The position numbers and the translations under genes were made by a program. The notes under the pieces were generated by a model. The model saw only the letters and a program-made list of their open reading frames with translations. It had not been told where the DNA came from and did not search any database. Of a stretch of 8,545 bases of DNA, positions 6,582 through 8,545 are shown one piece after another. Where the stretch lies: NCBI GenBank assembly GCA_004294195.1, contig REAQ01000017.1:1-8545 (forward strand), given 5' to 3'. The stretch is from Sphingobacteriales bacterium. GTDB lineage: Bacteria > Bacteroidota > Bacteroidia > Chitinophagales > Chitinophagaceae. The stretch's first letter is position 1, and the number at the start of each line of letters is the position of its first letter.

Positions 6582-7451
6582 ATGAAGTACATATTTACCG
6601 AAGCCCATACAAACGCTATTTTATATTTGCACAGACTGGAAAAGGGTTTCGAAAGGTTTTTCTTCAGGGATCGCAAAGAGAAACTCCTCACCATCGCATG
6701 GAATACCGGAAAGGACCAAAAAGTGGAAATCGATGGATTGCCGTATGTCTTTCCAGCTTTGAGTTTGCTGCCTTTGATGGTGAATAATAGCTTTTCTTTT
6801 GAACGCCCTGAAGATGTGGTGGCCTGGCAGTTTAACCGTGAGTTTTATTGCATCGTAAACCACGATAAAGAAGTGAGCTGTGTGGGACTCTTGTTTTATG
6901 GTACTAAGGACGTGTTGTTTCTTCGTCCGGACCAGCAGGAGCAAACCAGCCTCACAATTTTATTGAAAGTTTTTGAAGAAGAATTCCGAAACCAGGATTC
7001 CATCCAGGCAGAGATGCTTCGTGTGCTACTGAAACGTTTGATCATTAAGTGTACGAGAATGGCCAAGGCCCAGTATGTTGATCCTTCCATGCCACAGAAT
7101 GAACTGGATATTGTTCGAAGGTTTAATATCGCCGTCGAAAATCATTATCGGAAGCACCATGATGTTGCTTATTATGCAACTCTTCTCCATAAAAGCCCAA
7201 AGACCCTGAGCAATTATTTTTCACTTTATCATGATAAGAAGCCGCTGCAGGTTATTCATGAACGGGTGGCGCTGGAAGGAAAGAGGATGTTGTTGTATAC
7301 GGACAAAACCGTGAAGGAGATCGCCTTTCAGCTGGGTTTTGAGGAGGTAACCAGTTTCAGCAGATTTTTCAAGAAGCAGGTAGGGCAATCGCCCCAGGAT
7401 TACAAGCAGAAACAGGCTGTCGGGAAAAATCGACAAGCTATCGGGCAATAG
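6582..7451 (+). CDS. AraC family transcriptional regulator
   Basis: The 289-residue protein has an N-terminal cupin-like sensor region (about 35-110, including FPALSLLPLMVNN and FERPEDVVAWQFNREFYC) and a C-terminal AraC DNA-binding domain (about 175-277). The two helix-turn-helix units are visible: the first around VAYYATLLHKSPKTLSNYF, the second as TVKEIAFQLGFEEVTSFSRF followed by FKKQVGQSPQDYK, which is the AraC signature. It should bind DNA in the cytoplasm and control nearby or distant genes in response to an unknown ligand. The start is ATG at 6582; a GTG immediately upstream at 6579 is in frame and would add one residue. The likely targets are its own promoter, the divergent membrane protein and the downstream AhpD-like gene. 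A 14-residue Gln- and Lys-rich tail follows the domain. Family call is firm; the effector is unknown. Confidence 0.92.
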   Translation: MKYIFTEAHTNAILYLHRLEKGFERFFFRDRKEKLLTIAWNTGKDQKVEIDGLPYVFPALSLLPLMVNNSFSFERPEDVVAWQFNREFYCIVNHDKEVSCVGLLFYGTKDVLFLRPDQQEQTSLTILLKVFEEEFRNQDSIQAEMLRVLLKRLIIKCTRMAKAQYVDPSMPQNELDIVRRFNIAVENHYRKHHDVAYYATLLHKSPKTLSNYFSLYHDKKPLQVIHERVALEGKRMLLYTDKTVKEIAFQLGFEEVTSFSRFFKKQVGQSPQDYKQKQAVGKNRQAIGQ

Positions 7452-7462
7452 CGATACTTCCA

Positions 7463-7487
7463 GCGCCTTGTTTCAGGCGCAATTTTG
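7463..7487 (+). terminator. Probable intrinsic terminator after the AraC regulator, overlapping a promoter-like box
   Basis: GCGCCT (7463-7468) and AGGCGC (7475-7480) form a perfect 6-base-pair GC-rich stem with a 6-base loop, followed by AATTTTG and further T-rich sequence. It begins 11 bases after the regulator stop. The 3' part also reads CAATTTTG (7480-7487), a one-mismatch -7 box that could start the downstream AhpD-like gene at 7518. This suggests the two genes are transcribed separately. The stem is short, so termination may be partial. Confidence 0.5.
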
Positions 7488-7517
7488 TGTTGTCATTTTA
7501 TCAAAAACATTATAATC

Positions 7518-8066
7518 ATGTCAACACAGTTTACTATTCCTACCCGCGATGAAGTCAATGCACTGAACCAACAAATGTTTGATGGTTTACAAAAAGGTCT
7601 CGGCTTTGTCCCCAACTTGTACGCAACGTTTGCTTTGAGCAATACAGCGCTGGCAGACTATCTCGCTTTGCAGAACAGAAAATCTTCACTGCGTGCTAAA
7701 GAACGTGAAGTAATCAATCTTGTGGTGAGCCAGGTGAATAGTTGTGAATATTGCCTGAGTGCACACACGGTGATTGGAAAAATGAATGGGTTCACAGATG
7801 AACAGATTCTCGAAATCCGAACTGGGGAGGTTTCTTTTGATGCTAAACTCAATGCCCTCGCAGCATTCACGAAAGACGTGACCCTGAACCGGGGAAAGAC
7901 CGACGGCGTTAGTACAGATCAACTGCTGGCTGCGGGATATACCAATGAAAATCTTATAGACATTCTTGTGGTCATCGGCGATAAGATCATCAGCAACTTT
8001 TTGTTTGGCGTCACCAATATTCCCATTGATTTTCCGCTTGCGGCTCCCCTGAAAGTGACGGTTTAA
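7518..8066 (+). CDS. Carboxymuconolactone decarboxylase family protein, AhpD-like peroxidase
   Basis: The 182-residue product belongs to the CMD/AhpD-like all-helical family. The redox centre is C76-E-Y-C79 followed by H83 (CEYCLSAH), preceded by the acidic KEREVINLVVSQ stretch (E62, E64), which is the layout of alkylhydroperoxidase-type members rather than true decarboxylases. The N-terminal GLGFVPNLYATFALSN stretch is typical of the longer members. Such proteins reduce peroxides in the cytoplasm through the Cys pair, though many are uncharacterised. The start is ATG at 7518 (MSTQFTIPTR). A frame reaching back to TTG at 7485 would add 11 residues that look non-coding and would overlap the terminator and promoter region. 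The gene lies just after an AraC-family regulator on the same strand, which may control it. No strong Shine-Dalgarno site is seen. Confidence 0.9.
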   Translation: MSTQFTIPTRDEVNALNQQMFDGLQKGLGFVPNLYATFALSNTALADYLALQNRKSSLRAKEREVINLVVSQVNSCEYCLSAHTVIGKMNGFTDEQILEIRTGEVSFDAKLNALAAFTKDVTLNRGKTDGVSTDQLLAAGYTNENLIDILVVIGDKIISNFLFGVTNIPIDFPLAAPLKVTV

Positions 8067-8092
8067 TCTGCAGGCTTCCTTCTGCTACCCGA

Positions 8093-8104
8093 TTAACCGG
8101 TTAA
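8093..8104. promoter_or_regulatory. Perfect 12-base palindrome, possible operator
   Basis: TTAACCGGTTAA is a perfect two-fold symmetric site with no loop, located 26 bases after the AhpD-like stop and 48 bases before the POTRA protein start. A site of this kind suits a dimeric DNA-binding protein better than a terminator, and it sits in a sensible place upstream of the next gene. No second copy is seen in the window. Chance occurrence cannot be excluded. Confidence 0.3.
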
Positions 8105-8152
8105 CAAAATCCGAACAGCATTTTTTCTTGTATCTACCTAACGGTAATGTAC

Positions 8153-8545
8153 ATGAAGAAATGCTGCTTTGTATATAAAGGCTGCCTGACAGGGGTGTGT
8201 ATAGTGCTCCTGTTTTGTAGTGTTTGGGCCACTGATTCATCCAGGTCCCTTCTTCTTGTAACGGATATCCTGATTAAGGGAAATCAGAGGACCAAGCCCG
8301 GAATTATTGTCAGGGAACTGGGATTTAGGAAGGGCGACTACATTCCTACGGACCAATTATCCTACCTTCTGCAAAGAGCAAAACAACAATTATTAAACAC
8401 GAGTTTGTTTCTTTCTGCATCGGTTCATCCCGTTTTGTTGGATTCACAGCATGTGCAGATTGAAGTTGTTGTAAAGGAGCGATGGTATTTTTTCCCAGCA
8501 CCTTTGGTGTCATTGGCCGACAAAAATTTCAACCTTTGGTGGAAT
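8153..8545 (+). CDS. POTRA-domain outer-membrane protein (BamA/TamA-like), 5' part (runs off right edge)
   Basis: ATG at 8153 opens a frame of 131 codons with no stop before the window edge. The N-terminus MKKCCFVYKG with hydrophobic residues about 12-25 and a VWA|TDS site is a Sec signal peptide. Residues about 34-108 look like one POTRA domain: VTDILIKGNQRTKPGIIVRE, then LGFRKGDYI, the Q-rich helix with LLNTSLFLSASV, and VQIEVVVKERW. The following KERWYFFPAP and LADKNFNLWW stretches are typical of Bacteroidota members, where a single POTRA leads into a beta barrel. Such proteins sit in the outer membrane and belong to the Omp85 superfamily; whether this one is a protein-insertion factor or has another transport role is unknown. 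The barrel is outside the window. No strong Shine-Dalgarno site is visible; the upstream gap holds a 12-base palindrome. Confidence 0.82.
   Translation, partial: MKKCCFVYKGCLTGVCIVLLFCSVWATDSSRSLLLVTDILIKGNQRTKPGIIVRELGFRKGDYIPTDQLSYLLQRAKQQLLNTSLFLSASVHPVLLDSQHVQIEVVVKERWYFFPAPLVSLADKNFNLWWN

Noticed and set aside
7485..7517. TTG start extending the AhpD-like protein by 11 residues
   Set aside because: The added residues (MCCHFIKNIII) are not typical of the family and overlap the terminator and promoter-like box; ATG at 7518 fits better.

Overview
The window looks like ordinary chromosomal DNA of a Bacteroidota species, most likely in or near the Chitinophagaceae. The evidence is a type IX secretion (T9SS) C-terminal sorting domain, TAnnTTTG-type -7 promoter boxes, AT-rich start regions with few strong Shine-Dalgarno sites, a SufB N-terminus typical of the phylum, and a POTRA outer-membrane protein with the phylum-style KERWYFFPAP motif. 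I see no tRNA, rRNA, CRISPR array, transposase, phage gene or toxin-antitoxin pair. Assignment to a genus is not possible from this sequence alone.

Layout from left to right. The 5' third of sufB runs off the left edge on the minus strand (1-472). A 262-base intergenic region follows and carries one copy of a pyrimidine-rich repeat. Next come two tightly packed plus-strand genes, a short-chain dehydrogenase (735-1421) and a two-HKD phospholipase D/cardiolipin-synthase-like protein (1430-2602). Convergent to them is a long glycine-rich T9SS-secreted surface protein (2616-4622, minus). Behind it on the minus strand is a YdjM-type membrane metal-dependent hydrolase (4764-5774). A small membrane protein of 56 residues (5924-6094, plus) is hidden under a longer spurious reading frame. 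A predicted four-helix membrane protein (6121-6522, minus) is divergent from an AraC-family regulator (6582-7451, plus). The regulator is followed by a carboxymuconolactone decarboxylase/AhpD-like gene (7518-8066, plus). The start of a POTRA-containing outer-membrane protein (8153-8545, plus) runs off the right edge.

Functional links. Most genes appear to be separate housekeeping or envelope units. Two links are supported by layout: the dehydrogenase and phospholipase D pair (8-base gap, probably one mRNA), and the AraC regulator with its flanking genes (divergent membrane protein, downstream AhpD-like gene), where local regulation is a reasonable guess. Two terminal genes (sufB and the POTRA protein) are cut by the window edge.

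The least expected signal is not a gene. It is a family of short CTCCCTTT-type intergenic repeats seen at four places (about 666-697, 4724-4757, 5818-5849 and 5871-5891). Two of these face each other to form an 18-base-pair stem. I did not find a convincing undescribed multi-gene system here.
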